Source of the DNA: Qipengyuania gaetbuli
GTDB lineage: Bacteria > Pseudomonadota > Alphaproteobacteria > Sphingomonadales > Sphingomonadaceae
Length of the DNA: 64,000 nucleotides
Direction of reading: 5' to 3'
Assembly (NCBI RefSeq): GCF_009827315.1
Contig: NZ_WTYF01000004.1
Location: 620,001-684,000, forward strand
Positions 9,077 through 17,820 of the stretch are shown here, piece by piece. Under the pieces are notes generated by a model that worked only from the letters and a program-made list of their open reading frames with translations, had not been told where the DNA came from and did no database searches. A program made the translations under genes and the position numbers. Position 1 is the first letter of the stretch. Each line of letters opens with the position of its first letter.

Positions 9077-9445
9077 TTACTTCTTCTTGCCGGCGATCGG
9101 CTTGGCCTTACCCTTGCGGGTGCGGGCGTTGGTGTGGGTGCGCTGGCCACGAACGGGCAGACCGGCACGGTGACGAAGGCCGCGGTAGGACTTGAGGTCC
9201 ATGAGGCGCTTGATGTTCATCGCGGTGTTGCGACGAAGGTCGCCTTCGACGGTGTAATCTTCATCGATCGTTTCGCGGATGCGCAGGACTTCCTCGTCGG
9301 ACAGGTCCTGAATACGGCGAGCGTGATCGATGCCGAGCTTGTCGGCGATCTCGACGGCCGTGGCGCGACCGATACCGTGAATATAGGTGAGCGCGATGAT
9401 AACGCGCTTGTTGGTGGGGATGTTTACCCCGGCAATACGAGCCAC
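9077..9445 (-). CDS. rpsM: 30S ribosomal protein S13
   Basis: The 122-residue S13 begins [20 protein letters not shown] and ends with the basic tail [24 protein letters not shown] that reaches toward the P-site tRNA. It is the first gene of the rpsM-rpsK-rpoA-rplQ group. No rpmJ is found between secY and rpsM, unlike in E. coli. Confidence 0.99.
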   Translation of the reverse strand: MARIAGVNIPTNKRVIIALTYIHGIGRATAVEIADKLGIDHARRIQDLSDEEVLRIRETIDEDYTVEGDLRRNTAMNIKRLMDLKSYRGLRHRAGLPVRGQRTHTNARTRKGKAKPIAGKKK

Positions 9446-9739
9446 TTAAATCTCCATGCTCCACAGGGTCCTTTGAAGCGGGACCCTATCTCAACGCCTT
9501 GTTTTCATTGACACACCCGGTGGCAGGTAACGCAAAAGCCCGGATGGCGTGCATAGCGCTACCGCCTGCCGGACTCACCGAAAGTGTCGAATGAAAGGCG
9601 CGCTTAGGCGGATTCGGCCGTAAGGTCAACCGCTCGCGCGCACAAACGACGAGGCAGCCCATATGGGCAGCCGTCCGTCTATTACAACACCGTCATACGC
9701 CCGGCCGGGAGAAAGGTCAAAGCCGGGCTGTGCACAGCC
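9446..9739 (-). other. rpsM leader region with two hairpins
   Basis: This 294-base gene-free stretch separates the SRPBCC gene from rpsM. A perfect palindrome GGGCTGTGCACAGCCC (9725-9740) directly follows the SRPBCC stop and may be a weak terminator. Near rpsM, AGGGTCC (9465-9471) and GGACCCT (9481-9487) form a 7 bp stem about 20 bases before the start codon. I found no convincing -35/-10 pair, but a promoter for the alpha operon is likely here because the upstream gene is unrelated. An S4- or S13-type leader site is possible but unproven. Confidence 0.45.
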
Positions 9740-10405
9740 CTATTCGTCGGTGGCAGGAGCTTCTTCGGCAGGTTCTTCAGGCGTCTCGAACGCCTTCTCG
9801 AAATCGCCCGGCTCTTCTTCGTCAACCTTCGCCTCGTCAGGTGCCTGCTCGGTGTCTCCGTCGAGCGCGCCGAGGTGATCGCGCAGGCCCATCAGCTGCT
9901 GGGTCATCACGCTATCGACCGCCTTTGATATCTGGGCGACGGGAATGCCCATGGGGCCGCCCACATTGTATTCCCAGTCGATCCGCGTGCCGCCGTCGAT
10001 CTCGTGGAGCGTGATCGTGAGGACGCCGGTTGCCGGCACGGCCTGGAGCGGACCAAGCCCGCCCCGCAGGCGCAGTGCCTTGTCGGGTACGGCCTGCACC
10101 ACGATCGCGTGCTGGGAACTCCCGTCGAGGGGGATGTCGCCCTCGCCCGGGATCTTCTCGCAGAAACAGCCGCCGGCGCTCGGCACCAGCGTCATGTTGG
10201 CAGCATCGCCCGACCAGGTGTGGCTGTCGTTCCACCATGCCCCTGGCTTGATGAGTGCCAGCCAGGCCTCGCGCGGGGTTGCAGACACGCTGGCCGATGC
10301 CTTGGTCACGAAACCGTCGTCACTGGTGGCGACGACCTTCGCCGAAGCAGGCGCCGCCATCATGGCAAGGCCCAGCGCGGCGGCGAAGTAGCGGAATTGC
10401 GGCAT
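9740..10405 (-). CDS. secreted SRPBCC (START/Bet v1-like) family protein
   Basis: This 221-residue protein has a signal peptide (to about residue 22, APASA), then a polyketide-cyclase/SRPBCC fold reading from VSATPREAWLALIKPGAWW to a final helix near residues 155-180. Its last ~37 residues are strongly acidic with repeated Glu, Pro and Asp. SRPBCC proteins bind hydrophobic ligands; no catalytic residues are evident. The gene interrupts the normal adk-rpsM junction and runs in the same direction, so it may be expressed with secY-adk. Its biological role is unknown. Confidence 0.75.
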   Translation of the reverse strand: MPQFRYFAAALGLAMMAAPASAKVVATSDDGFVTKASASVSATPREAWLALIKPGAWWNDSHTWSGDAANMTLVPSAGGCFCEKIPGEGDIPLDGSSQHAIVVQAVPDKALRLRGGLGPLQAVPATGVLTITLHEIDGGTRIDWEYNVGGPMGIPVAQISKAVDSVMTQQLMGLRDHLGALDGDTEQAPDEAKVDEEEPGDFEKAFETPEEPAEEAPATDE

Positions 10406-10470
10406 GTCTCACTCCCGGGAATATCTCGGGAGCGAGTCCTATGACCGCCTTGTGCTTTTGGAAAGGCCGG

Positions 10471-11115
10471 TCAGCCCAGAATGGCGTCGATAGCGTGGGT
10501 CACGTCACCGATGGCGGCCATGCCGTCCACCCGGCTGACGATGCCGCGCGCTTCATAGCCCGGCAGGATCGGAGCGGTTTCGCTGCGATAGACCTGCATG
10601 CGGTGACGCACGGTTTCCTCGTTATCGTCGGGGCGACGCTTGAACTCCGTCGAGCCGCACTTGTCGCACACGCCTTCGACTTCGGGCTGCTTGAAGGTGT
10701 CGTGATACCCCTCGCCGCAATTGGCGCAGGTGTAACGGCCCGTGATGCGGGCAACCAGGGCATCCTCGTCCACGTCGAGTTCGATGACATGGTCGAGGCT
10801 GCGACCGTGCTTGGCCAGCAGTCCGTCGAGGATTTCCGCCTGCTTTTCGGTACGGGGATAACCGTCGAAGATTGCTCCGGTGTCCGGGCCCATCGCGGTC
10901 AGTTCCGCATCGATCAGTTCCGAGACGATCTCGTCGGACACGAGCTCGCCCGCATCCATGATCGCCTTGGCCTTGATACCCACCGGAGTGCCCGCCTTGA
11001 CCGCGGCGCGCAGCATGTCGCCCGTCGAAAGCTGGCGCATGCCGTGGTGTTCCATCAGGCGGTGAGCCTGCGTTCCCTTGCCTGCCCCCGGAGGGCCGAG
11101 AAGAATGATATCCAT
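10471..11115 (-). CDS. adk: adenylate kinase with Cys4 zinc-type LID
   Basis: The 214-residue enzyme converts ATP + AMP to 2 ADP. The P-loop GPPGAGKGT is at residues 7-15 and FDGYPRT at about 83-89. It is the long-LID form, and the LID carries Cys130, Cys133, Cys150 and Cys153 (TCANCGEGYH and GVCDKCGST), a tetracysteine zinc site seen in Gram-positives and some alphaproteobacteria but not in E. coli Adk. It follows secY by 33 bases, the standard spc arrangement. Confidence 0.97.
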   Translation of the reverse strand: MDIILLGPPGAGKGTQAHRLMEHHGMRQLSTGDMLRAAVKAGTPVGIKAKAIMDAGELVSDEIVSELIDAELTAMGPDTGAIFDGYPRTEKQAEILDGLLAKHGRSLDHVIELDVDEDALVARITGRYTCANCGEGYHDTFKQPEVEGVCDKCGSTEFKRRPDDNEETVRHRMQVYRSETAPILPGYEARGIVSRVDGMAAIGDVTHAIDAILG

Positions 11116-11148
11116 CGCGTGAAGTCCCTTGTCGCGCGCCTTGATGCC

Positions 11149-12513
11149 TTAACGCAGGCGTCCCTTCAACTTGGCCTTTTTGATGAGATCGCCATACTGG
11201 TGCGCCAGCAGGTGCGACTGGATCTGGCTGATCGTGTCGACCGTGACGTTCACGACGATCAGCAGGCTGGTACCGCCAAGGAAGAGCGGGATGCCGGTCT
11301 GCGCGATCATGTATTCGGGGACCACGCAGACGAAAGTCAGGTAGATCGCGCCGATCACGGTGATGCGGGTCAGGACGTAATCGAGGTATTCCTCGGTCCG
11401 CTTGCCCGGACGGATGCCCGGAATGAAGCCGCCGTTCTTCTTCAGGTTCTCGGCGGTTTCTTCAGGGTTGAAGACCACCGCGGTGTAGAAGAAGCAGAAG
11501 AAGACGATGCCCAGGCCATACAGCGTCATGTAGAGCGGCTGACCGTGCTGCAGGTATTGCAGGATCGTCTGGACCGAACCGCCGAAGCCGCTTTCCGTGT
11601 CGAGCGAATTGCCCGCAAACTGCGTGATCGTCAGCGGCAGCAGGAGCAGCGAGCTGGCGAAAATCGGCGGAATGACGCCGGCCGTGTTGAGCTTGAGCGG
11701 CAGGTGCGAACGGTCGGCCTGCATCATGCCGCGCTGCGTCGCGCGCTTGGGATACTGGATCAGCAGGCGGCGCTGGGCGCGCTCGAAGAAGCTGATCAGC
11801 AGGATCAGGCCGACGACCATGAAGATGAAGCCGAGCAGGATGCCGGTCGAGATCGAGCCTTCGCTGTAGCCCGAGGTCATGTTGGTGACGAAAGTCGGGA
11901 ACTGGGCGACGATGCCGGCCATGATGATCAGCGACACGCCGTTGCCGATACCGCGGCTGGTGATCTGTTCACCCAGCCACAGCAGGAACATGGTCCCGCC
12001 GACGAGGCTGATGACGGCGCCCACGCGGAACATGTAGCCCGGGTCGACGACTGCGGCGATGCCATTGGCGGCACCGAAGCTTTCAAGACCGGCCGCGAGG
12101 AACCAACCCTGCACCGTGCACAGCAGCACCGTACCGTAACGCGTGTATTGGTTCAGTTTCTGGCGACCGACCGTGCCTTCCTTCTTCAGCGCGGCAAGAG
12201 CCGGATGCAGGGCGGAGGCCATCTGAACGACGATCGAGGCGGTGATGTAGGGCATTACGCCGAGCGCGATGAGGCTCATGCGCTCGAGGCTGCCGCCGGT
12301 GAACATGTTGAACATGTCGATGATGCCACCCTGGGTGACATCGGCAAGCTGGGTGAGTGCGCGGGCATTGATGCCCGGCAGCGGCACGAAGCTGAGGAAA
12401 CGGAAAACGATCAGCGCGCCGATCGTGAACCAGATGCGCTGCTTGAGCTCGGTTGCCTTGGAGAAATTGGCGAGACTGATATTGCTCGCGAAACTGTCGG
12501 CGCGTGATGCCAT
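11149..12513 (-). CDS. secY: protein translocase subunit SecY
   Basis: The 454-residue protein has ten predicted membrane helices and family hallmarks such as RIWFTIGALIVFRFLSFVPLPGIN near residues 26-50, the plug region (GIIDMFNMFTGGSLERMS) and the cytoplasmic loop GIRPGKRTEEYLDYVLTRIT near 365-385. It forms the SecYEG channel for export and membrane insertion. It lies between rplO and adk, as usual. Confidence 0.98.
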   Translation of the reverse strand: MASRADSFASNISLANFSKATELKQRIWFTIGALIVFRFLSFVPLPGINARALTQLADVTQGGIIDMFNMFTGGSLERMSLIALGVMPYITASIVVQMASALHPALAALKKEGTVGRQKLNQYTRYGTVLLCTVQGWFLAAGLESFGAANGIAAVVDPGYMFRVGAVISLVGGTMFLLWLGEQITSRGIGNGVSLIIMAGIVAQFPTFVTNMTSGYSEGSISTGILLGFIFMVVGLILLISFFERAQRRLLIQYPKRATQRGMMQADRSHLPLKLNTAGVIPPIFASSLLLLPLTITQFAGNSLDTESGFGGSVQTILQYLQHGQPLYMTLYGLGIVFFCFFYTAVVFNPEETAENLKKNGGFIPGIRPGKRTEEYLDYVLTRITVIGAIYLTFVCVVPEYMIAQTGIPLFLGGTSLLIVVNVTVDTISQIQSHLLAHQYGDLIKKAKLKGRLR

Positions 12514-12539
12514 TGGTCGTCTTCGATCCTAGCTTGGCG

Positions 12540-12610
12540 CCGGCCCGTCCCGGCGCTGACCGGACAGATAGGGAGCGGAAGGACGATTGTCGAACCCCCG
12601 CTCCCCTATT
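12540..12610 (-). other. structured rplO-secY intergenic region
   Basis: Two stems lie between rplO and secY. ATAGGGAGCGG (12568-12578) pairs with CCGCTCCCCTAT (12598-12609, one bulge), starting 10 bases after the rplO stop. GCGCCGG and CCGGCGC (about 12538-12557) form a second stem. Neither has a following U-run on the - strand, so attenuation, processing or mRNA stabilisation is as likely as termination. Confidence 0.5.
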
Positions 12611-12618
12611 TCCATCGA

Positions 12619-13143
12619 TTACTTTGCCTTGGCAGCCTTGTTGGCGGCTGCGCGTTCGGCCTTCTTCTCGTGCTCGGGCTTGCCCTTGTCGAGGATTTCA
12701 ACCGAACCACCGGCCTTTTCGACAGCTGCGACCGCGCCCTTCGAGGCACCGGCGACGACGAACTTGACCTTGGTCTTCAGTTCGCCCTTGCCGAGCAGGC
12801 GGACGCCGTCCTTGCCGCCGCGTGCAAGGCCTGCGGCCTTCAGCGCTGCGTGGTCGATGTCCTTCTTGGCATCGAGCTTCTTGGCGTCGATGAACTTCTG
12901 GACCATGCCCAGGTTCACTTCGGCGAAGTCCTTGCCGAACGGATTGTTGAAGCCGCGCTTCGGCAGGCGCATGTGAAGCGGCATCTGGCCGCCTTCGAAG
13001 CCCTTGATGGCGACGCCCGAACGGCTCTTCTGGCCCTTCTGGCCACGACCACCGGTCTTGCCCTTGCCCGAACCGATACCACGGCCGACACGGATGCGGT
13101 TCTTGCGCGCACCCTCGTTGTCACGAATTTCGTTGAGTTTCAT
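12619..13143 (-). CDS. rplO: 50S ribosomal protein L15
   Basis: The 174-residue L15 starts at the ATG at 13143 ([20 protein letters not shown]), which is the conserved N-terminus; upstream in-frame codons are not part of the family. It carries the glycine/lysine-rich [21 protein letters not shown] segment and has a Lys/Ala-rich tail that makes it longer than E. coli L15 (144). It is separated from rpmD by an oppositely oriented glycosyltransferase gene and so likely needs its own promoter. Confidence 0.97.
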   Translation of the reverse strand: MKLNEIRDNEGARKNRIRVGRGIGSGKGKTGGRGQKGQKSRSGVAIKGFEGGQMPLHMRLPKRGFNNPFGKDFAEVNLGMVQKFIDAKKLDAKKDIDHAALKAAGLARGGKDGVRLLGKGELKTKVKFVVAGASKGAVAAVEKAGGSVEILDKGKPEHEKKAERAAANKAAKAK

Positions 13144-13166
13144 GTTCTGCACTCGCTTTCGCTTGG

Positions 13167-13188
13167 TCCGGCGCGGATGTGCGCCGGA
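13167..13188 (-). other. perfect hairpin in the rplO leader
   Basis: TCCGGCGC (13167-13174) and GCGCCGGA (13181-13188) form a perfect 8 bp stem with a 6-base loop, 24 bases before the rplO start. It has no U-run after it on either strand. It could stabilise the 5' end of the rplO-secY-adk transcript or regulate its translation. Confidence 0.5.
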
Positions 13189-13298
13189 GATTTCGCACTG
13201 ATTTAGTGAGGCGCGCGCCCTAGCTTGTATGGCCCACCTTGTCACCCCCCCTTTTCGCGTTTGCGAAACGGCCTACGGACGGTAATCCCCGTACCACC

Positions 13299-14558
13299 AT
13301 GTCGAACGGTGTAACCAGTTCCTGCGTCCCGGTCGGCGTGTTCCATCCCGGCACCCAGCATAGCTGGCAGACCGCAAGGGCCCTGCAGGACCTCGGCAGG
13401 CTGGAATTCTACGCTACGTCGCTGTTTTACCAGCCCAATCGCTGGCCGTTTGTCCTCGAACGGCTGCCTTTTCTGGGCGGCAAACTGGAGCGCGAATTCC
13501 GCCGCTTCGCCGCTGAAGGCATCGATCCCGCACTGGTCAGGACGGGTGGATGGCACGAATGGGCAGAGCGAATTTGCGCCAGGTTGGGAAGGACGGGCCT
13601 TACCCACCTACTGAACGCGGCGGGTAACAAGGCGTTCGTACGATTCATCGAGGATGATGTGGCTTCAGACAGCCCTTTCGCCTTGTGGGGCTACAACCAG
13701 TCTTCGCTGGAGAGCTTCGCCTTGGGGAAGCGGCATGGCCGGACCTGCATCCTGGACCAGACGATCGGCGACCCGCGTGCATTCGACCGGGAGATGGCGG
13801 CGCTGCAGGAAACCTATGGCGACTGGTTCCTCGAAGGACACAACAGGACCGATCCCCGCGAGATCGAACGGGCCGATGCGGAATATGCCCTGGCAGACCG
13901 GGTCCTGGTGGGCTGCGACTATGCAGCCAGCACGATTGCGGCTGAAGCGACAGATGCAGCGGTGACCGGGAAACTCGAAGTCCTGGAATATTGCTACGAC
14001 CCTGCGTTCGACGCGGTCGAGCCTGTCCCTCATGACCTCAGCGGCCCGGTGCGCTTCCTGTTTGCCGGCCTCGGCATCCCGCGCAAGGGCATCCACCATG
14101 TGCTGGAGGCGATCTCCCGCTTTCCCGAAGAAGATGCGACGCTGACCCTGCTCGGCTCGGTAGATGTGCCGCCAGAGACTTTCGCGCCCTTTTCCGAGCG
14201 CGTGACACACATCCCCACTCTGCCCCGCTCCGGTGTTCCCGCGGTCATGGCGCGGCATGATGTCCTGCTCTTCCCGACCTATTTCGAAGGAGCGGGCCTT
14301 GTTCTTTACGAGGCGCTAGCCGCAGGAATGGCGCTGATCCAGACCGACCGTGCTGCCCGGGCGGTGACCCCCGAGACGGGCATCATGCTGGAACGCCCCG
14401 AAACTGACGCCTTGGCCTCGGCGATGGAGCAGGCGGTTTCAGACCGCGATCTTCTCATTCACTGGCGCTCGAATGCACGCGCCAGTGCCCGCAATTACCG
14501 CTTCGCGGCGTACCGGGACCGCATCGCGGACCTGCTGGCGCGGATGGAGCTTGGCTGA
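13299..14558 (+). CDS. glycosyltransferase family 4 protein inserted in the spc operon
   Basis: The protein (419 residues from the ATG at 13299) has the C-terminal half of a GT-B glycosyltransferase. VRFLFAGLGIPRKGIHHVLEAIS resembles the first strand-loop of the GT4 donor domain, and FEGAGLVLYEALAAGMALI carries the E-x7-E motif that binds the nucleotide sugar. The N-terminal domain (PVGVFHPGTQHSWQTARALQDLG) fits the acceptor domain. A TTG at 13239 would add 20 residues; neither start has a strong ribosome-binding site. The gene lies between rpmD and rplO on the opposite strand, which is not the normal spc order. The likely role is cell-surface polysaccharide synthesis, but the sugar is unknown. 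Confidence 0.85.
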   Translation: MSNGVTSSCVPVGVFHPGTQHSWQTARALQDLGRLEFYATSLFYQPNRWPFVLERLPFLGGKLEREFRRFAAEGIDPALVRTGGWHEWAERICARLGRTGLTHLLNAAGNKAFVRFIEDDVASDSPFALWGYNQSSLESFALGKRHGRTCILDQTIGDPRAFDREMAALQETYGDWFLEGHNRTDPREIERADAEYALADRVLVGCDYAASTIAAEATDAAVTGKLEVLEYCYDPAFDAVEPVPHDLSGPVRFLFAGLGIPRKGIHHVLEAISRFPEEDATLTLLGSVDVPPETFAPFSERVTHIPTLPRSGVPAVMARHDVLLFPTYFEGAGLVLYEALAAGMALIQTDRAARAVTPETGIMLERPETDALASAMEQAVSDRDLLIHWRSNARASARNYRFAAYRDRIADLLARMELG

Positions 14559-14571
14559 GCGAGCCAAAGAA

Positions 14572-14608
14572 AAAGGGCCCGCAACCGGTAAGGTCGCGAG
14601 CCCTTCTA
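14572..14608. terminator. bidirectional hairpin terminator between glycosyltransferase and rpmD
   Basis: AAGGGCCCGC and GCGAGCCCTT pair through 9 of 10 positions around a 13-base loop. The + strand side ends in CCCTTCTATCTT and the - strand side in GGGCCCTTTTTCTTT. The hairpin sits between two convergent genes and can serve both, which would end the rpsJ-to-rpmD transcript before rplO. Confidence 0.7.
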
Positions 14609-14635
14609 TCTTGCAGGAGCCGAAGCCCCGGTCGA

Positions 14636-14821
14636 TCAGTCGACGATCGTCACCAGATGCGGGATCTTGGCGACTGCGCCGCGCACCTCGGGGGTGTCCT
14701 GGCGTTCGACGACCTTGTGCATCTTGTTCAGGCCAAGACCGATGAGGATCTTGCGCTGGCCTTCGGGACGGCGGATCGGCGAACCGATCTGCTTGATCTT
14801 GATGGTTTTCGCTTTGGCCAT
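14636..14821 (-). CDS. rpmD: 50S ribosomal protein L30
   Basis: This 61-residue protein has the L30 motif [20 protein letters not shown] and a C-terminus ending IPHLVTIVD. Length matches E. coli (59). It is 5 bases after rpsE, and the convergent glycosyltransferase gene begins beyond a terminator. Confidence 0.98.
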   Translation of the reverse strand: MAKAKTIKIKQIGSPIRRPEGQRKILIGLGLNKMHKVVERQDTPEVRGAVAKIPHLVTIVD

Positions 14822-14826
14822 CGTTC

Positions 14827-15606
14827 TTACTCCGCGATAGCGGCGGCGTCGGCTTCAGCCTCGGCCTCCGATGCCCCGCCGCGACCCAGGAGGTCGGCAA
14901 CCTTCTTGCCGCGACGCTGGGCAACCGACTTCGGCGAAGTCTGGTCCTGCAGCGCGTCGAAGGTGGCGCGGATCATGTTGTAGGGGTTCGAGGTGCCGAC
15001 CGACTTGGTCACCACGTCGGCAACGCCGAGGCTCTCGAAGACGGCACGCATCGGACCACCGGCGATGATACCGGTACCCGGAGGCGCCGTACGCACGGTG
15101 ACCTTGCCGGCGCCGAAGCGACCGTTGCCGTCGTGATGGAGGGTACGACCTTCCTTCAGCGGCACGCGGATCATCTTCTTGCGAGCGGCAGCGGTTGCCT
15201 TCTGGATGGCTTCCGGCACTTCGCGGGCCTTGCCCTTGCCAAAGCCGACACGGCCCGAGCCGTCACCCACGACCACCAGCGCAGCGAAACCGAAGCGCTT
15301 ACCGCCCTTCACCGTTTTGCTGACGCGGTTGATGTGGACGAGCTTCTCGATGATGCCGTCGTCTTCTTCCTCGCGGCGGTTGTTGCGACGGTCGTCACGA
15401 CCGCGGCCACGGCCACGGCCGCCTTCGCCACGTTCGCCACCACGGCCACCACGGCCACGACGCGGTTCGCCTTCGGCGCCCTGCGCGGGGTCCTGGTTCG
15501 CAGCTGCTTCCGACGGCGTGTCGGCGACAGCCGGCTGCTCGTTGGTCACTGCGGTTTCGGTTTCGGCCGTCACGGCTTCTTCGGTCTTGTTTTCGTCAGC
15601 CATCAT
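14827..15606 (-). CDS. rpsE: 30S ribosomal protein S5 with long acidic/RGG N-terminal extension
   Basis: The S5 core, from about residue 83 ([20 protein letters not shown]) onward, includes [20 protein letters not shown] and [20 protein letters not shown]. The full protein is 259 residues against 167 in E. coli. The extra N-terminus has an acidic, Ala/Thr-rich stretch (residues 2-47) and then an Arg/Gly-rich tract with RGRGGRGG repeats (48-79). The C-terminus also has an Ala/Glu-rich tail. S5 helps maintain decoding accuracy. The ATG at 15606 (or 15603) overlaps the rplR stop. Confidence 0.96.
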   Translation of the reverse strand: MMADENKTEEAVTAETETAVTNEQPAVADTPSEAAANQDPAQGAEGEPRRGRGGRGGERGEGGRGRGRGRDDRRNNRREEEDDGIIEKLVHINRVSKTVKGGKRFGFAALVVVGDGSGRVGFGKGKAREVPEAIQKATAAARKKMIRVPLKEGRTLHHDGNGRFGAGKVTVRTAPPGTGIIAGGPMRAVFESLGVADVVTKSVGTSNPYNMIRATFDALQDQTSPKSVAQRRGKKVADLLGRGGASEAEAEADAAAIAE

Positions 15607-15950
15607 CAGAACTCCAGCCCGCCTTCGCGAGCGGCGTCGGCCAGCGCCTTGACGCGGCCATGGAACAGGAAGCCACCGCGGTCGAACACGACGGTGGTGA
15701 CGCCGGCCTTCTTGGCGGCGGCGGCGATGTCGCTGCCGACCTTCTTGGCGGCGTCGACATTGGCACCCGAGCCCTTCACGCCGAGCGTCGAGGCAGCGGC
15801 AACGGTCTTGCCTGCCGCGTCATCGATGATCTGCGCGTAGATGTGCTTGCCGGTGCGATGGACCGAGAGGCGCGGCTTGCCGCCCGCACGGCTGCGAAGA
15901 GCAGTGCGGACACGGCGGCGGCGGCGTTCGAAAAGAGAGAGCTTTGCCAT
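15606..15950 (-). CDS. rplR: 50S ribosomal protein L18
   Basis: The 114-residue L18 begins at the ATG at 15950 ([20 protein letters not shown]). It contains the conserved [19 protein letters not shown] and the C-terminal [25 protein letters not shown]18 binds 5S rRNA. Its stop overlaps the rpsE start, suggesting translational coupling. Confidence 0.98.
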   Translation of the reverse strand: MAKLSLFERRRRRVRTALRSRAGGKPRLSVHRTGKHIYAQIIDDAAGKTVAAASTLGVKGSGANVDAAKKVGSDIAAAAKKAGVTTVVFDRGGFLFHGRVKALADAAREGGLEF

Positions 15951-15951
15951 C

Positions 15952-16485
15952 TTACTTCTTCTTCCCTTCCTTGCGGAAGATGTACTCGCCGCGGTACTTG
16001 ATGCCCTTGCCCTTGTAGGGTTCGGGCTTGCGCCACTTGCGGACATTTGCCGCGAACTGGCCCACGGCCTGCTTGTCGGTACCGCTGATTTCGACAGTCG
16101 TCTGGTCCGGGGTCTTCACCTCGATACCTTCGGGAACGTCGAGATCGACATCATGCGAATAGCCGAGCTGCAGCTTCAGGGTCTTGCCCTGAGCGTTCGC
16201 ACGGTAGCCGACGCCGGTGATCTCGAGGACCTTGGTGAAACCGTCGGTCACGCCTTCGACCAGGTTGGACACCAGCGTGCGCTGCATACCCCAGTGGTTG
16301 CGAGCGGCGCGCGTGTCGTTGGCCGGCTTGACCGAGATTTCGCCGTCTTCCAGCTTGTACTCGACCAGGTCGGACAGGCCCATCGAAAGAGTGCCCTTGG
16401 GACCCTTCACGCTGAGCGTGCCTTCTTCGATCTTGGCCTCAACCCCGCTCGGGATCGTGACCGGCTTTTTGCCGATGCGGCTCAT
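15952..16485 (-). CDS. rplF: 50S ribosomal protein L6
   Basis: The 177-residue L6 starts [20 protein letters not shown] and ends with the signature [20 protein letters not shown]. The length equals E. coli L6. It lies near the sarcin-ricin loop of the 50S subunit. Its start overlaps the rpsH stop by one base. Confidence 0.99.
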   Translation of the reverse strand: MSRIGKKPVTIPSGVEAKIEEGTLSVKGPKGTLSMGLSDLVEYKLEDGEISVKPANDTRAARNHWGMQRTLVSNLVEGVTDGFTKVLEITGVGYRANAQGKTLKLQLGYSHDVDLDVPEGIEVKTPDQTTVEISGTDKQAVGQFAANVRKWRKPEPYKGKGIKYRGEYIFRKEGKKK

Positions 16486-16880
16486 CAGAACACCTCCGCC
16501 AGCACTTCGCCGCCGACGTTTTCGTTGCGTGCTTCGGCGTCCGAGAGCACGCCCTTCGGCGTCGAGACGATGGTGATGCCAAGGCCGTTGCGGACCACGG
16601 GGAGTTCCTTGGAACCCGCATAGACGCGGCGGCCGGGCTTGGAGACACGGGCGACGTGCTTGATAGCCGGTTCGCCTTCGAAATACTTCAGTTCGATCCG
16701 CAGCGCGGGGTGCTTGCCGCTGTCGTCAGCCGAATAGCCACGGATGTAGCCTTCGCGCTGGAGAACTTCGAGCACGTTTGCACGCAGCTTGCTGGCGGGC
16801 GAAAGGACGCTGTCCTTCTTCGCACGCTGGCCGTTGCGGATACGGGTGAGCATATCACCCAGGGGATCGGTCATAGCCAT
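16485..16880 (-). CDS. rpsH: 30S ribosomal protein S8
   Basis: The 131-residue S8 opens [20 protein letters not shown] and carries the C-terminal signature [31 protein letters not shown]8 binds 16S rRNA helix 21 and in E. coli represses the spc operon by binding the rplE message; no such site was tested here. Confidence 0.99.
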   Translation of the reverse strand: MAMTDPLGDMLTRIRNGQRAKKDSVLSPASKLRANVLEVLQREGYIRGYSADDSGKHPALRIELKYFEGEPAIKHVARVSKPGRRVYAGSKELPVVRNGLGITIVSTPKGVLSDAEARNENVGGEVLAEVF

Positions 16881-16891
16881 CTATCGATTCC

Positions 16892-17197
16892 TCACCAGCT
16901 CGACTTGGTCAGGCCCGGAATCAGGCCCTTGTTGCCGAGGTCGCGCAGTTCGATACGGTTCAAACCGAACTTGCGGTAATAGCCGCGCGGGCGGCCGGTG
17001 GTGGAGCAGCGGTTGCGCACCCGGGTCGGGTTCGCGTTACGCGGCAGTTCCGCCATCTTGAGACGCGCGATCAGACGCTCGCCTTCGTCGAGGCTTTCGT
17101 CATCTGCGATAGCCTTCAGTTTCGCGTACTTGTCCGCATACTGCTTGACGAGCTTCTTGCGACGCTCGTTCTTGTTGATCGAACTCAGTTTCGCCAT
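16892..17197 (-). CDS. rpsN: 30S ribosomal protein S14
   Basis: The 101-residue S14 is the long, zinc-free (C-minus) type: it lacks the CxxC pairs and carries [21 protein letters not shown] near residues 61-81. The length equals E. coli S14. Confidence 0.99.
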   Translation of the reverse strand: MAKLSSINKNERRKKLVKQYADKYAKLKAIADDESLDEGERLIARLKMAELPRNANPTRVRNRCSTTGRPRGYYRKFGLNRIELRDLGNKGLIPGLTKSSW

Positions 17198-17238
17198 TGG
17201 ACTTAAGTTCCTTCCTTAAATCTCGATCGGAAGGCGGC

Positions 17239-17820
17239 TCACGCCGCCTCCTTCTCTTCCGACTTGGTTTCAGCCGGGAACGGGAAGCCGAAGAGACGCA
17301 GCAGTTCGCGCGCTTCCTCGTCGGTCTTCGCCGTGGTGGTCACGATGATATCCATGCCCCGGACCTTCTCGATCTTGTCGTAGGAGATTTCGGGGAAGAT
17401 GATCTGTTCTTTGAGGCCCATGGCATAGTTGCCACGGCCGTCGAAGGACTTCGGGTTGAGGCCACGGAAGTCGCGGATACGCGGCATGGCGATGGTCACC
17501 AGGCGGTCCACGAATTCGTACATGCGCTCGCGACGAAGGGTAACCTTCGCACCGATCGGCATGCCTTCACGCAGCTTGAACTGCGCGATCGACTTCTTGG
17601 CCTTGGTGATGACCGGCTTCTGGCCGGCGATCAGCGCCATTTCTTCAGCGGCCGTCTGGACCTTCTTCTTGTCCTGGCTGGCTTCGCCCACGCCCATGTT
17701 GAGCGTGATCTTTTCCAGCTTCGGGACTTCGAGACGGTTCTTGTAGCCGAACTTCTCGGTCATCGCCTTGACGATCTGGTCGTCGTAGCGCTGCTTCATA
17801 CGGGGGGCGTTATCAGCCAT
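17239..17820 (-). CDS. rplE: 50S ribosomal protein L5
   Basis: The 193-residue L5 starts at the ATG at 17820 ([16 protein letters not shown]), overlapping the rplX end by 8 bases. It contains [19 protein letters not shown] and [19 protein letters not shown]5 forms part of the 5S rRNP and the A-site-finger bridge. It is longer at the N- and C-termini than E. coli L5 (179). Confidence 0.98.
   Translation of the reverse strand: MADNAPRMKQRYDDQIVKAMTEKFGYKNRLEVPKLEKITLNMGVGEASQDKKKVQTAAEEMALIAGQKPVITKAKKSIAQFKLREGMPIGAKVTLRRERMYEFVDRLVTIAMPRIRDFRGLNPKSFDGRGNYAMGLKEQIIFPEISYDKIEKVRGMDIIVTTTAKTDEEARELLRLFGFPFPAETKSEEKEAA

Noticed and set aside
10255..12507. A 750-codon + strand frame opposite secY and adk
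   Set aside because: It is a shadow of the conserved - strand genes with His/Asp/Arg-rich translation and no recognisable domain.
15606..16046. Longer L18 with a Ser/Arg-rich N-terminus
   Set aside because: The family start [11 protein letters not shown] at 15950 fits; the extra residues lie within the rplF end and are not conserved.
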